DNA of 64,000 nt from Serripes groenlandicus (GCA_031761405.1 JASEVX010000013.1:48876852-48940851); one strand, 5' to 3'; positions 42,566 to 52,775 are shown, counted from the stretch's first letter. Made by a program: numbers and translations. Notes: generated by a model from the sequence alone, not told the origin.

Positions 42566-42959
42566 TACGACCCTCAGCCTTTAGTTTTTAATGCATTTGA
42601 AAAGCCTGCTTCATGTTACTAATCAAAGTAGATGTGTTCTTAGACTTGATGTAAGCAGTCATATCAAATCGGAATATTTCATAACTTTGTACCAAGAGAG
42701 AAAAACAATAAGCATTTAACTATTTGTTATGATAATACTTATTGGCGTAACTCCATTATCTGTGAATAAAAAAATTAGTTCCTGGCAGTTCTTTACACAA
42801 TTACTGTACTAAGTTTAGAAAAAAAAAAATGGTTGTATCATCATACAAATTGTAATTTGCTTTGTAAACAAAAAGATGCTTGTTTACAACGGCTACAGCT
42901 AGTCGAATGCATAACCAGCTGATAAAAAGGGATTTTCAGTATTTCATATTTTGTTTCAA

Positions 42960-43090
42960 TTTATTTATAATTGCATCGATTGCGAAACAATGTTTTACTC
43001 GATACTGATCACGATTGCTGCTTGCGTCCTGGATACCTAGCCAATACTCGCCAATACTCGCCAATACTCGCGTCATTTGTGTTGACATAT
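42960..43090 (-). mobile_element. SINE-F 3' part
   Basis: TGCATCGATTGCGAAACAAT and CCAATACTCGC, the latter triplicated, then GTCATTTGTGTTGACA. Confidence 0.6.
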
Positions 43091-43341
43091 TCTAATGACA
43101 GTTGACTGATTGTTTGGTGTTTTACGCCGCTTTTAACAATTTATATTCTAACACAAGCAAGTCAGTCCTAATACTAACCTCACAACTCTGAGCCCCAAGA
43201 AGGGTAGCCATTACTACCATTTTAAAACTTATTTCATTGTTTGACAAATCTGAGTCAATTTTGTTTCTTGAGTCAATTTTGTTACCATGTCATGTAGTTT
43301 ATTTAATGTAATGAAAAAATAAAATTAAAATAATAGAATTA

Positions 43342-44118
43342 CAGTCGAACCTCGTTAAACCGGACGCCGTTAATCCGGAAAATTCGCGATCCGGACAAAA
43401 AAAATCGGGAACAGACTGACCATTTACACATATAATCCGTTTCGTTAGTCCGGAAGTCCAAACAGTAATGTACATGACTGTACAGCATACAGAAAACATA
43501 TACAGTATATATGTTTTTACTCAATTAGTCTGTGTCATTGTTTTCTGTAGTGTCCGTTTGTCCTAAAAGGTGTTAAAGCTGTATACAATGTAATAGCCTA
43601 AGGCTGTTCAATAATCTGCAAGCGTGTGTCATTGTTTACTTTGATTAGCAGCCATAAAATAGCAGCCAAATTGTCAAACAGATCTAAACTGATTTTGAGA
43701 CTAAAATTTCGATATTTTGACCCAGAGACAAGTGTAGATCTGACAAAAATAATAAGTTGTTCAATATTTTTATATGTTGACGTTCATTTTTCCAAAAACG
43801 TACATGTTTACGTACTGGTTATCTATGTGTTGTAAATCTCATGATAAAGCTTTGCTTACGACAAACAGTATCTAGAGGTAAATGGTAAATACAATATCGC
43901 TGACAGTTTGCAAAGCTATTTTGAATGAATTTCCCTCAATTATAATCATGTATCCGCGCAATATCTGGGGAAATATTGGGTCCCATTCTTTGACTCCTAT
44001 TGTTATGCTAAGACGAAAATTTGGCGTAGGCAAAATAAGAAATCGTTAATCCGGAAGATTCGCAATCCGGAAGTTTTTCTCTGGGAACCAAAGTGTCCGG
44101 ATTAACGAGGTTCGACTG
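43342..44118. mobile_element. Non-autonomous pogo/Tigger-like element, 777 bp
   Basis: CAGTCGAACCTCGTTAAACC at the left mirrors GGATTAACGAGGTTCGACTG at the right, flanked by TA on each side (43340-43341, 44119-44120). Sub-terminal GTTAATCCGGAA and GATCCGGA motifs repeat inside both ends. TA targets and CAGTC...CCTCG ends fit pogo/Tigger members of the Tc1/mariner superfamily. No transposase or DDE motif is visible in the 66- and 69-codon open frames. Confidence 0.85.
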
Positions 44119-44129
44119 TATACTGAGGT

Positions 44130-44322
44130 CCAGATAAGGAGAAGTAAACAACTCTTTTCTCCACAGTAGCTCTATTATTATCCAACCAAACCCTATAATG
44201 TTGGTACTCGAAAGAAGCGTCGGATCGAAACGAATTGTTGTTTACCAACAACATAAGGTAAACGCGTCAAATGTGGATTTTAGAATCATGCAAAACGCTC
44301 CTTATGTAGAGTTTCACTGAGA
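44130..44322. mobile_element. FB-1, copy 4, diverged
   Basis: AAACAACTCTTTTCTCCACA, CCAACCAAACCCTATAATGT, TTGGTACTCGAAAGAAGCGT and ACCAACAACATAAGG; the palindrome is heavily mutated. Confidence 0.72.
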
Positions 44323-44420
44323 ATACATAATCAACTGTAATAAAAAAAAAAAAGACCCTGTCGATTATATATTATGATTATATACACATAGGTTATGGAG
44401 TCGATATAGAAATATCAAGT

Positions 44421-44627
44421 TTAGTTATAATATAACAAATCTGCAGCAGACGACTTTGAAAAAATCTAGACACAATTATGGAATATTTATATAAATAAGA
44501 GAATACTTATTAAGTAGAGATGAGAACATTGCGGTATAAGGTGAATTAGAGCAATTTTCCGTTTGCCACGATGTTTTCAAAAGTCATTTGTTACAGATGC
44601 ATGAGTTTGCATGTAGGAAGGGTTTAT
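44421..44627 (-). mobile_element. MITE-1, diverged
   Basis: AAATCTGCAGCAGACGACTT, CGATGTTTTCAAAAGTC, GCATGTAGGAAGGGTTTA. Confidence 0.72.
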
Positions 44628-45642
44628 AAAGTCTGGCTAAGAAATTCGATTGGTTTTCAATGCCTGCGGATACAAATTTCAAACTGTGTTGGCTGTTTCC
44701 ATTGCAAGCGGTATGCATGCAAATATATATAATACGTGTGATAACAATATAATTAATAGAGAAAAATAACCTACTTGGATTAAATATGAAATAATAAAAG
44801 ATAAATTACTAAATTACGTGCGTTGAAGCATCATTAACGCCGTAGACTTAACCTGCACAATTGCATATCGACACATAAAAAAGCAACCATCGTTCGAAAA
44901 TACACGATCGTCGGCAAAGGTCCAGATCAGCAAGTGTCTCCGGGTCTTAACAGCTTTTTAAAAAAAACATCTCGTTAATTCATATCCTGTATGCGTCTGG
45001 ACGTGTATTCACTATTCGTCTCTAAATATGATTCTAAATATGATTCTAAATATTTATTCTAAATTAGATAAATAGCATAACGTCTGCTAGGATTAACCTA
45101 TTTAAGGTTATCGGAAAGTTTGTAATTTGGAAATTCCGAGTATTTCAAATTAGCATATAGGATTAGAATGAATGTATAATGGTTTGAGCACAGGGACTTG
45201 CTACTCTTAAAATAGATATGACTTACTCTATGCATAGATAATATATCTATAGGTACTACCTATTTACGAAAAAAACCGCAAGATAATTATAAACAAAAAT
45301 TAAAGAGCATACTTTGGCCATAAAAGGGGATTTATGAGTAATTGACTAGACAATAATAATGTTATTGTCATGTTTCTTGCATTATCAAATCATATTTGGA
45401 ATTCGTATTGCTGTCGTCTATTATAACGAATAGAAAATAATAAAGTAAAGACTTTCAGAAAATCGAGGAATACATTTATAATGAACGAGGTTAAAACATG
45501 AGGGCCAAGATGATCCTAAATCGATCACCTGCATTATGGTAAAGAAGCAAATAGATCAGCCCTTTTCCGATGCCACTTGGCGACTGCCTTTTTCAACCAG
45601 TTAATATGACTGGAACAAATGATGTAAATGGTCACATTTCTT
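44628..45642. other. Largely unique AT-rich sequence
   Basis: Contains a small repeat ATATGATTCTAAATATGATT (about 45027) and, at 45498-45530, AAGATGATCCTAAATCGATC, the reverse of a phrase flanking the SINE at 52.4 kb. No gene seen. Confidence 0.45.
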
Positions 45643-45775
45643 CTAAACCATTTCCCTATTAGAGATGGTTTCTGAGGCCTTTGCAACAGACAATTTAGGA
45701 AAAGATTGTCGCCAAAAGAACAATTGCTCCTTATGAGGAAGTTATGCTTTTGCCACAATGTTTGATAAATAATTA
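45643..45775 (+). mobile_element. MITE-1 left half, diverged
   Basis: CCATTTCCCTATTAGAGATG, AGGCCTTTGCAACAGACAAT, TGCTTTTGCCACAATG. Confidence 0.7.
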
Positions 45776-46029
45776 TACTTTGAATGAGTGAGTCAATAGC
45801 TCATGTATAGGAATTTTGGGTATTTCATGTTACGCCAAGATGAAGTGTTACGGAAATGACGTCACGTCCTTCTTTGGCTAGGATACAGTCACAATTTAGG
45901 TTCGGGCGTAGAAGGTTAATGCTGTCGATTGTTTGACTAACGGGAAAACATATTTCTTACAGAGTTCAATTTATTTTTAACTTTTCGTACAAATGTTAAT
46001 TCCCACATAACACAGCACTTAAATGATCT

Positions 46030-46275
46030 GAAATATCGATTTAAAAAAAAAAAAAGATTAAAAAGACGACAATAATGTTCAATCCGTGTTTTTCGTCTCA
46101 TTTTTTACATACTCAAAAATCGATTTTAAAAAAAATGATTAAAAAGACGACAATAATTTTCAATCCGTGTTTTTCTACTCATTTTATACATATCCAAAAT
46201 ACCGATTTAAAAAAAGCCGACAATAATTTTCAATCTGTGTTTTACGTCTGCTTTTTATACATATCCAAAATGGCG
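46030..46275 (+). repeat. Three imperfect 72-81-bp repeats
   Basis: GACGACAATAATGTTCAATC, GACGACAATAATTTTCAATC and CCGACAATAATTTTCAATCT, each followed by CGTGTTTTTC- or GTGTTTTACG-type sequence and CATATCCAAAA. Confidence 0.85.
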
Positions 46276-46379
46276 GCCCCATGGATTTTTCCAGTTTCAT
46301 TTCAGAAAGCTTCATGGGTTATTGAAAAAAAAAAAAAAAAAAAAATCTCACACCAGTCCATTTATGTGTTTTTTTCGTA

Positions 46380-47100
46380 TTAACAAGGGTGGACACATTT
46401 TTCTGGGTCGCCTCGCTTCAACTCATTGTATTCAAAGTATTCGAACAAATATATGAGTTTGAAGTAGGGAATCAATCAATAATGCTTTTCTCTATGGAAC
46501 TATACCAAAATAACGTGTTTTTTTTTACTCCCTACGTATGTTAATTCCTATAAAATATTCGCGAATTCAACAACCTGGACCAAAAACGAAAGTACCTGCT
46601 ATCGACATTTCGGAATAGTACGGTTTTTTCGTTGCGGTAATTGTCAGTGATATTGCGATTATTTTCCCGGCAGGACCATTTAAAAAAACCCACGTTAAAA
46701 TATCTTTGGAATGGTTCGGATTTCTTCGCCTCGGTAGTTGTCCGTGATATTGCTGTTATGTTCTGTCCAAATGTCGTACCATGGTTTGAGAATGAGATAG
46801 CAATGCAATAAGAAGGTGAATCGTCATCAACAAGTGTTTTATTGAAAAATATGGAAATTCATGTCTACAGAATATTTTTTTTGAATTTGGAATAAGAATG
46901 AATTTATAATGGATAGTGAATACGAACTCTTGAGAATGAGACGGCAACTAGACGGCAATAAAATAATGAAGATAAGAAGTTCGCGAAGGTATTTAATTCG
47001 ATTTGATTGGTAATCCAAATTTCAACAGGAAAGCATTTTTCCTCTACAAGTATTGCACAGACCATTAGTGTGAGAATGTGCAAATTCACAAAACATTCAA
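46380..47100. other. No recognisable feature
   Basis: AT-rich, preceded by an A-run of about 20 nt. The 63-codon reverse frame has no domain. Confidence 0.5.
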
Positions 47101-47329
47101 TACTCCTTTCCCTTATATAGACGCTTTCTGACGCCTCTGCAGCAGACGGCGTTTTGAAAACAAAGAGACAAAAGAAGAAATCGCACAAAACGTGCAATGT
47201 CTCCTTTTGACACAATATTGTCTACTTTTAGTCATAGGTTATCCATTCAATTATAGAGATTTTTCCATTTTTGACAAAATATGATCAAAGTCGTCTGCTG
47301 CAGAATTGTCGTATGAGGGAAAGGGTTAA
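47101..47329 (+). mobile_element. MITE-1, full length
   Basis: CTCCTTTCCCTTATATAGAC to GTATGAGGGAAAGGGTTAA; TTAA at the right shared with the next copy. Confidence 0.9.
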
Positions 47330-47632
47330 CCCTCTGCAGCAGACGGCTTTTTGAAAACATAGTGACAAAAGAAGAAATTGCACAAAACGTGCAATTTCTC
47401 CTTTAGCCACAATGTTTTCCACTTTTTGTCATAGGTAATCCATTCAATTATAGAGATTTTCTATTTTTTGACAAAATATGTTCAAAGTTGTCTGCTGCAG
47501 AATGGTTTGTTTACCCAGGGATCATGAATAATTACATTTAATTGCGCGCTAAATGACCTTAGCTGTCGATGCGCCATAAAACAATATACATTCATTCTGC
47601 TGCAGAATTGTCGTATGAGGGGAAAGAGTTAA
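47326..47632 (+). mobile_element. MITE-1 with nested retroelement fragment
   Basis: TTAACCCTCTGCAGCAGACG (left terminus shortened), hairpin AAATTGCACAAAACGTGCAA, interrupted at 47504, resuming to GTATGAGGGGAAAGAGTTAA. Confidence 0.9.
47504..47595 (+). mobile_element. 92-bp SINE fragment with 13-bp target duplication
   Basis: TCTGCTGCAGAAT stands before (47491-47503) and after (47596-47608). The insert starts with SINE-B sequence GTTTGTTTACCCAGGGATCA and ends in ATTGCGCGCTAAATGACC to ATACATTCAT, the same end seen reversed at 14.64 kb. Confidence 0.9.
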
Positions 47633-47749
47633 GTTCGGCGTTTTTTGTCAGGAACAACATATTCCCTAGTACTGTATTGTGTGTATATCATTCGGAGAGA
47701 AAAGGGGCGACAGGACGTTGGTGAAATATTTACCATAACAAACAAGAAA

Positions 47750-48168
47750 TATCTTTAAAAAAGATAAACGGCGATCAATATGAGAAAACACTAAGACATG
47801 GAACATGCGCATTGGAGGCCGAGAATACGTCACATGACTAGAGATTACGCGAGGTTCCCAAGAGGTGTATAAGTTTCAATTGACGATAAATAACGATAAA
47901 TAACTGAAAACTTATCATGTTTCAAAAATAATTAATATTTTGCTCTTAAATATTATATTTCATACGTTTTCACTGTTTCTTTTCACTAGATTTATTTCTT
48001 AAGGAAAACAATTAATCTCGTAGGATCGCCAACTTAACTATGAACCAATCAAAACGTTTCATTTCCTTTATTTCTTCGACATTATTCATTAAATACAATA
48101 TTTGATTGGTCTACAATCTAGATCATTTGTTTAAGAATCTAAATCAAAACTGAGGTTAAACAGCTATC
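47750..48168 (+). mobile_element. Dispersed repeat K, copy 1
   Basis: GATAAACGGCGATCAATATG, CACTAAGACATGGAACATGC, AAGAGGTGTATAAGTTTCAA, GTAGGATCGCCAACTTAACT, TTTGATTGGTCTACAATCTA. The reverse is found at 54955-55835. Confidence 0.85.
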
Positions 48169-48293
48169 GCCGAAAAAGCCCTTTGAATGCCATTGACGGA
48201 ACCTTCCAACATATGTGCACAACTCTGCAGCAACCGACTAGGCAAATATACGGATATTTTTTATAAATGAAACTAAATGCTTTTGATAGAGTT

Positions 48294-48571
48294 GCAACAG
48301 CGGGCTGTCAATCCAGGGGTTGTGAGTTCGAATCCCGGCTCGGCCAACTTTCTTTCCGACGATTGACAAAAGTCAATGCGATATGCGTCCTTTGTCTTCC
48401 ACCAATGGGCTCTGTCTATGTGGAAAATCAGCCAGTTGCTTGGGAAGATTGTTGTGTGGAGTACTGGTGTGAGAAAACCAGGAAATGCATGAGTAGGTGA
48501 ACTGGCCGCCGTGATATAACTGAGAAATTGTTAAAAACGGCGTTAAACCCCAAATCAATCAATCATTTACA
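48294..48571 (+). mobile_element. SINE-A, 5'-truncated, probably inside a worn MITE-1
   Basis: GCGGGCTGTCAATCCAGGGG, GTGAGTTCGAATCCCGGCTC, full body, GGCGTTAAACCCCAAATC and tail. Outside it, CAACTCTGCAGCAACCGACT (left) and TGCAGGAAAAGATTAA (right) may be remnants of a MITE-1 at about 48201-48587. Confidence 0.9.
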
Positions 48572-48876
48572 TGCAGGAAAAGATTAAAACTGAAAGCTAT
48601 TAAAAGTTCGGTTGTACTAAAAAATAAACGTGATTTTAATTAGTTCAGTGAAGGGCCATTCAACAGTACTGTAAGCACTTTGATTTTGACATGCACCCGT
48701 TGAGTGACAGAAAGCAAACAAAGGTTTTAAAATAAAACTGTTTTTAATGAAAGTATAAGGAACGTATATTATCATTTCAACCTCGAGTGTTTTATCTCAC
48801 ACTTTAAATGTACACAACGTAAAACCCTTTTTCGTCTGCATCCAATTTATCGCCGTATATTAGAGGACTAGATTAT

Positions 48877-49062
48877 TGGGGGAGTACTCTGGTCTTTTCT
48901 CCCACAATATCTTTCTTATAACTCAACCAAATCCTGTTTTGTGGGTATTCAAAAGAATTGTCTCACTGAGACGATTCTTTTGAGTACCCACAACATAGGG
49001 TTTTGGCGTCAAATAAGTACATTAGAACATGAAAAATGCCCCTTATCTACAGCTCAGGTATG
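48877..49062. mobile_element. FB-1, copy 5, opposite orientation
   Basis: TCTTTTCTCCCACAATATCT at the left, palindromic core 48933-49000, then AAATAAGTACATTAGAACAT and CCCCTTATCTACAGCTC. Confidence 0.87.
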
Positions 49063-49081
49063 TGATTGGGAATTCATCAAA

Positions 49082-49192
49082 TGCCGAGCGGATTATGTTG
49101 GTGATTTGGTACGTGGCGTCTGGGGTTCGAGCCCACGCACCTACTGACAGGACACATTTACTAGCTTAGCACTGGTTAGTCACCCAGGGATC
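49082..49192 (+). mobile_element. SINE-B-like, short
   Basis: B box CTGGGGTTCGAGCCCACGC, then GGACACATTTACTAGCTTAG, GGTTAGTCACCCAGGGATC. Confidence 0.6.
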
Positions 49193-49194
49193 TG

Positions 49195-49320
49195 GATTCA
49201 CAATGTTTTCAACTATAATCAATAATCATACTTTTTATCTATAGTCATTTTCTTCATAGTTTTCAAATAGGTTTTTTAAAGTCGTCTGCTGCAGATATGT
49301 TGTAAGCGGGAAAGAGTTAA
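49195..49320 (+). mobile_element. MITE-1 right half
   Basis: CACAATGTTTTCAACTATAA to GTAAGCGGGAAAGAGTTAA, sharing TTAA with the next copy. Confidence 0.82.
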
Positions 49321-49546
49321 CCCTTTCCCTCTTACGACAATTCTGCAGCAGACGACTTTGAACACATTTTTTCATAAAATAGAAGATCTCTATAATTGAA
49401 TGGATAACCTATGACTAAAAGTGGAAAACATTGTGACAAAAGGAGAAATTGCTCGTTTTTGGGCAATTTCTTCTTTTGTCACTATGTTTTTCAAAAATCC
49501 GTCGTCTGCTGCGTCAGAAAGCGTCTATATGAGGGAAAAGCGTTAA
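49317..49546 (-). mobile_element. MITE-1, full length
   Basis: TTAACCCTTTCCCTCTTACG to ATATGAGGGAAAAGCGTTAA. Its right flank TGTCTAGACTAGAGGAAATT is identical to that of the copy ending at 50043. Confidence 0.92.
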
Positions 49547-49820
49547 TGTCTAGACTAGAGGAAATTAATGGCATGTCACCCATGTCCTGAAACGAGACAA
49601 AAAGTAGTTCGTCAACACAGAACGGAAGTCGTGATAAAACGCGCAATATTGCCGACAATAAACATCACCTCTGCGTTCAATAGGGTGAATAAATGAGATC
49701 GCTTAAACTGGTCATTAATTATCTCAATTCAGACCTTTTAAAGACCAAAACGACGGGTCAAATCGAATAAGAGTTGTGTACGAAAAATATCCAGATTATC
49801 CCTTTTCTTATTAACAGTGT

Positions 49821-50043
49821 TAACCACTTACAACAAATATGCAACAGACGACTTCGAACGTATTTTGTCAAAAAAATAGAAAATCTCTATAATTGAATGT
49901 ATAACCTATGACTAAAAGTGGAAAACCTTGTGGCAACAGGATAAATTGCTCGTTTTGAGCAATTTCTTCTTTTGTCACTATGTTTTCAAAAAGCCGTCTG
50001 CTGCAGAGGCGTCAGAAAGCGTCTATATGAGGGAAAGGGCTAA
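49821..50043 (-). mobile_element. MITE-1, full length
   Basis: TTAACCACTTACAACAAATA to ATGAGGGAAAGGGCTAA, hairpin AAATTGCTCGTTTTGAGCAA. Right flank shared with the copy above, so MITE and flank were duplicated together. Confidence 0.9.
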
Positions 50044-50067
50044 TGTCTAGACTAGAGGAAATTAATG

Positions 50068-50252
50068 GCAATGGGTGTCCCGGGTTCGATCCCCAGTTGC
50101 GGCACTACGGTCATGGTGGAGTGCCCTTGGGGCAAGACACATTTTCTAGCCTAGTACTGGTTTGTTTTACCCAGGGATCATGAATAAGTGAACTGTCGCG
50201 CCGTGATATAACTGAAATAATGTTGAAAGCGGCCTAAAACCCAATAAATAAA
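50068..50252 (+). mobile_element. SINE-B, 5'-truncated
   Basis: CCCGGGTTCGATCCCCAGTT, GGTCATGGTGGAGTGCCCTT, GGGATCATGAATAAGTGAAC, AATGTTGAAAGCGGCC and (AAAT)n tail. Confidence 0.88.
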
Positions 50253-50398
50253 TTCTCCATCGACTGGCAGCCAATATGTGGAAGACGAATGACGCGTGTC
50301 GTCGCATTGACTTTTTATCAAACGACGGGGTGCGAACTCAGATCCCCTGGTTAAAAAGCCCGCGTCACTACCGACTGAGCTACCAGTGTTCCGCTAAT
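50253..50398 (-). mobile_element. SINE-A fragment
   Basis: TGTGGAAGACGAATGACGCG, GCGAACTCAGATCCCCTGG, CGACTGAGCTACCAGTG (reversed head). Confidence 0.78.
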
Positions 50399-50550
50399 GG
50401 AAGAGGCTGAATTTTGAAAATTGTTTCAACAATACATTCATCAAGCTTTTGCGGTGAGTTTATTCACCGATATATTACACGACTTTCTCATTTGATATAC
50501 TAACAAACTACTAATATGATATCAGCATTAGGATACGGGCACAGTATAAA

Positions 50551-50621
50551 GGTTCCATGGTGTAATATTAGTACTCAGGACTCTGAATCCTGCGATCCGA
50601 GTTCAAATCTCGGTGGAACCT
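50551..50621 (+). tRNA. tRNA-Gln-like (CTG) with altered D loop
   Basis: The acceptor, anticodon and T arms match the intact CTG genes exactly and a T5 run follows. The D region reads TGTAATATTAGTAC where the others have TGTAATGGTTAGCAC: one nucleotide is missing and the GG pair that normally contacts the T loop (positions 18-19) is gone. The A box is therefore damaged. It may be a recent pseudogene or a weakly folded tRNA. Confidence 0.6.
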
Positions 50622-50703
50622 ATTTTTGTTTATTCATGTAAATACGGTTAATAACTTTCAGATTCCTATTTATTAAAAGTTTGTTCTAAATCCATTGCAA
50701 GAA

Positions 50704-50775
50704 GGTTCCATGGTGTAATGGTTAGCACTCAGGACTCTGAATCCTGCGATCCGAGTTCAAATCTCGGTGGAACCT
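50704..50775 (+). tRNA. tRNA-Gln (anticodon CTG), intact
   Basis: This 72-nt tRNA reads glutamine CAG codons. The acceptor arms GGTTCCA and TGGAACC pair fully. The anticodon arm is CAGGA, loop CTCTGAA, TCCTG, giving CTG. The T arm CCGAG/CTCGG encloses TTCAAAT and supplies the RNA polymerase III B box, while the D arm region (GGTGTAATGGTTAGCAC) supplies the A box. A T5 run follows within a few bases and would end Pol III transcription. There is no intron and CCA is not encoded, as expected of a nuclear eukaryotic tRNA. It is the second member of a tandem series with shared flanks. Confidence 0.93.
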
Positions 50776-50858
50776 ATTTTTGTTTATTCATTTAAAATAC
50801 GGTTAATAACTTTCAGATTCGTATTTATTAAAAGTGTGTTGTAATTGCATCTTATGAA

Positions 50859-50930
50859 GGTTCCATGGTGTAATGGTTAGCACTCAGGACTTTGAATCCT
50901 GCGATCCGAGTTCAAATCTCGGTGGAACCT
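50859..50930 (+). tRNA. tRNA-Gln (anticodon TTG), intact
   Basis: This 72-nt gene differs from the copy 155 bp upstream by one base inside the tRNA: the anticodon loop is CTTTGAA, so the anticodon is TTG (CAA codons) instead of CTG. All stems pair and the A and B boxes are intact. A T5 run follows. The flanking sequence is shared with the upstream CTG copies, so a single substitution in a tandem duplicate seems to have changed the isoacceptor. Confidence 0.92.
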
Positions 50931-50984
50931 ATTTTTGTTTATTCATTTAAATACGGTTAATAAGTTCTAATTTCAATGTATGAA

Positions 50985-51013
50985 GGTTCCATGTTCAAAT
51001 CTCGGTGGAACCT
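50985..51013 (+). pseudogene. tRNA-Gln remnant, internal deletion
   Basis: Only the first nine bases (GGTTCCATG) and the last twenty or so of tRNA-Gln remain, fused. D arm, anticodon arm and half the T arm are lost. The position continues the tandem spacing of the three upstream copies and part of the shared flank is present. Confidence 0.85.
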
Positions 51014-51419
51014 ATTTTTTGTATAACCATTATGAACCGACTATTATCTGCTTGTCTGATTTCAAGATAATTTGGTAGCAATTTCTTTAGGTGACCCTTC
51101 ACATAAATTATTCAGGCCATATAGATTAGATGACAAACTTTGCCCCCAGGCGGCATCACTAAGTGGGTAAATATGGAGCGGAATATCCACATTATACACC
51201 ATGCACTAGTAAGAATGACACATGAGATGTCACATGCATGTAAGACAGTAAGATGTAAGAGAGAAGACAAATAAGCAGGTAATGTTCATAAATAAGAATG
51301 TCATATAGACCCATAGAGTTCCTCCCCTCCGTAGGTTAAACGATTTTTTTTATTCTGAATCTGATTGTAAGATAAGTTGTATAAAATGTTCTTAGTGTGA
51401 CAAAATACAAAAAAAAAAA
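51014..51419. other. No gene; may be upstream part of a LINE 3' region
   Basis: Non-repetitive sequence between the last of the first tRNA group and the LINE-like 3' end. Confidence 0.35.
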
Positions 51420-51602
51420 AATGTTATATTGATAAGTTGAAAACATGTTTTCCAGTTTAGGACATCATTGTTATTATCGTATTATATTGTACATGAATGT
51501 ATATTGCTGTGTGTCTTTGCCATATTTCACTTAAAGTTGTTTGTAAATGGCCAAAGGCATGTTTTTGTGCCGATTGCTAATAAAGTTGAGTTGAGTTATT
51601 AT
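51420..51602 (+). mobile_element. Possible LINE 3' end
   Basis: AAAGGCATGTTTTTGTGCCG and GCTAATAAAGTTGAGTTGAG resemble non-LTR retrotransposon 3' ends with a short (TTGAG) tail. No coding part remains in the window. Confidence 0.4.
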
Positions 51603-51778
51603 CGTATTGTATTATTTGTTTTATTTGATGTCCTTAGTTTATTTAGAATGCCATTCTACAAATTGTCCTTTTCTGAATAATAGGCTGAAGACAATTTATT
51701 GTATTCAAAATATTATAAAAAAGGATATGCCCTGGTCTAAGTTGAGATAACTTGTGGTCAGACCCTTTTGACTTACTT

Positions 51779-52004
51779 ATTGGGATTCGCTTCGTTAGAT
51801 ATCCCTTATTGTCAGGCTTTTCCGGCTGTCTGTCTGTCTGTCTGTCTGTTTTGTTTGTAAAGCGACGCTCCACAGCCCAAACCGACGGGCCGATTCCGAT
51901 GAAACTTGGTGAACAGGTGGCATACGGGCTCAGGGTGTGCGCGTTTGAGTTTCGTTGCTAAGGACCCACAACCAAGGCGAATCCCACATCGCCTACCGGC
52001 TTGT
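51779..52004 (+). mobile_element. Dispersed repeat J, copy 2
   Basis: Near-identical to 31428-31645, including TGGCATACGGGCTCAGGGTG; differs in the length of (CTGT)n and a few bases. Confidence 0.88.
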
Positions 52005-52170
52005 TGATTACTTTCTAATTACTCTTGTACTACTGTATGTATGTAATTTATACGTGTTTATTGTTAACAAAATATGTTAAAGCTATTGATATACTGTTTT
52101 GTTCTTAGTGCCTAAAACTTGTCGTCTCTTTCACAATCTGTATCGAGATTAACCCGACATAAGCAAATCA

Positions 52171-52428
52171 TATGAGCCGTTCCACGAGAAAATCAATCTG
52201 CGTAATGTATCGATCCAGATCAGCCTGCGCAGTCCGCGCAGGCTAATCCGGACCGACACATTCCGTCTCAAGGCGGTAGAGGTCAAGAGTAATGATTCAT
52301 GAAACAGAAAATCCACAGGTTGCGAAACGTATCTATCCGGGTAAGCCTGCGCGGCATGTTTAGGCTGATCCGTGTCGATACATTACGCAGAGTCAATCAT
52401 GTTGGTTTTCTCGTGGAACGACTCATAT
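52171..52428 (+). mobile_element. FB-2, copy 4, best preserved
   Basis: TATGAGCCGTTCCACGAGAA mirrors TTCTCGTGGAACGACTCATA at the right. Inside, CAGCCTGCGCAGTCCGCGCA and GGCTAATCCGG form a second hairpin, and GGGTAAGCCTGCGCGGCATG lies in the right arm. Confidence 0.93.
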
Positions 52429-52488
52429 ATATCGTCACTCTGGTGATCGATTTAGGGTCATCTTGACCCTCTTGTTTAATTCATTAGT

Positions 52489-52775
52489 GTCGAGTCCCGG
52501 TAGCTCAGTCGGTAACGACGCGGGCTGGCAATCCATGGGTTGTGAGTTCGAATCCCGGCTCGGCCAACTTTCTTTTCGACAAAAGTCATTGCGACATGCG
52601 TCATTCGTCTTCCACCAATGGGCTAAGTCATTGTGGAAAAGCAGCCAGTTGCTTGAGAAGATTGTTGTGTGACGTACTGGTGTGAGAAAACCTGGAAATG
52701 CATGAGTAGGTGAACTGGCAGCCGTGATATAATTGAGAAATTGTTAAAAACGGCGTTAAACCCAAATCAATCAAT
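52489..52775 (+). mobile_element. SINE-A, complete, flanked by a 53-bp direct repeat
   Basis: Head GTCGAGTCCCGGTAGCTCAG, B box GTGAGTTCGAATCCCGG, full body, ACGGCGTTAAACCC and tail AATCAATCAAT. The flanking sequence 52436-52488 recurs at 52776-52828 with two differences. Confidence 0.92.

Larger units (their letters stand above)
41734..42959. other. Largely unique AT-rich sequence
   Basis: Apart from the 10-bp array and the 119-codon open frame, I see nothing repeated or recognisable here. Confidence 0.45.
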
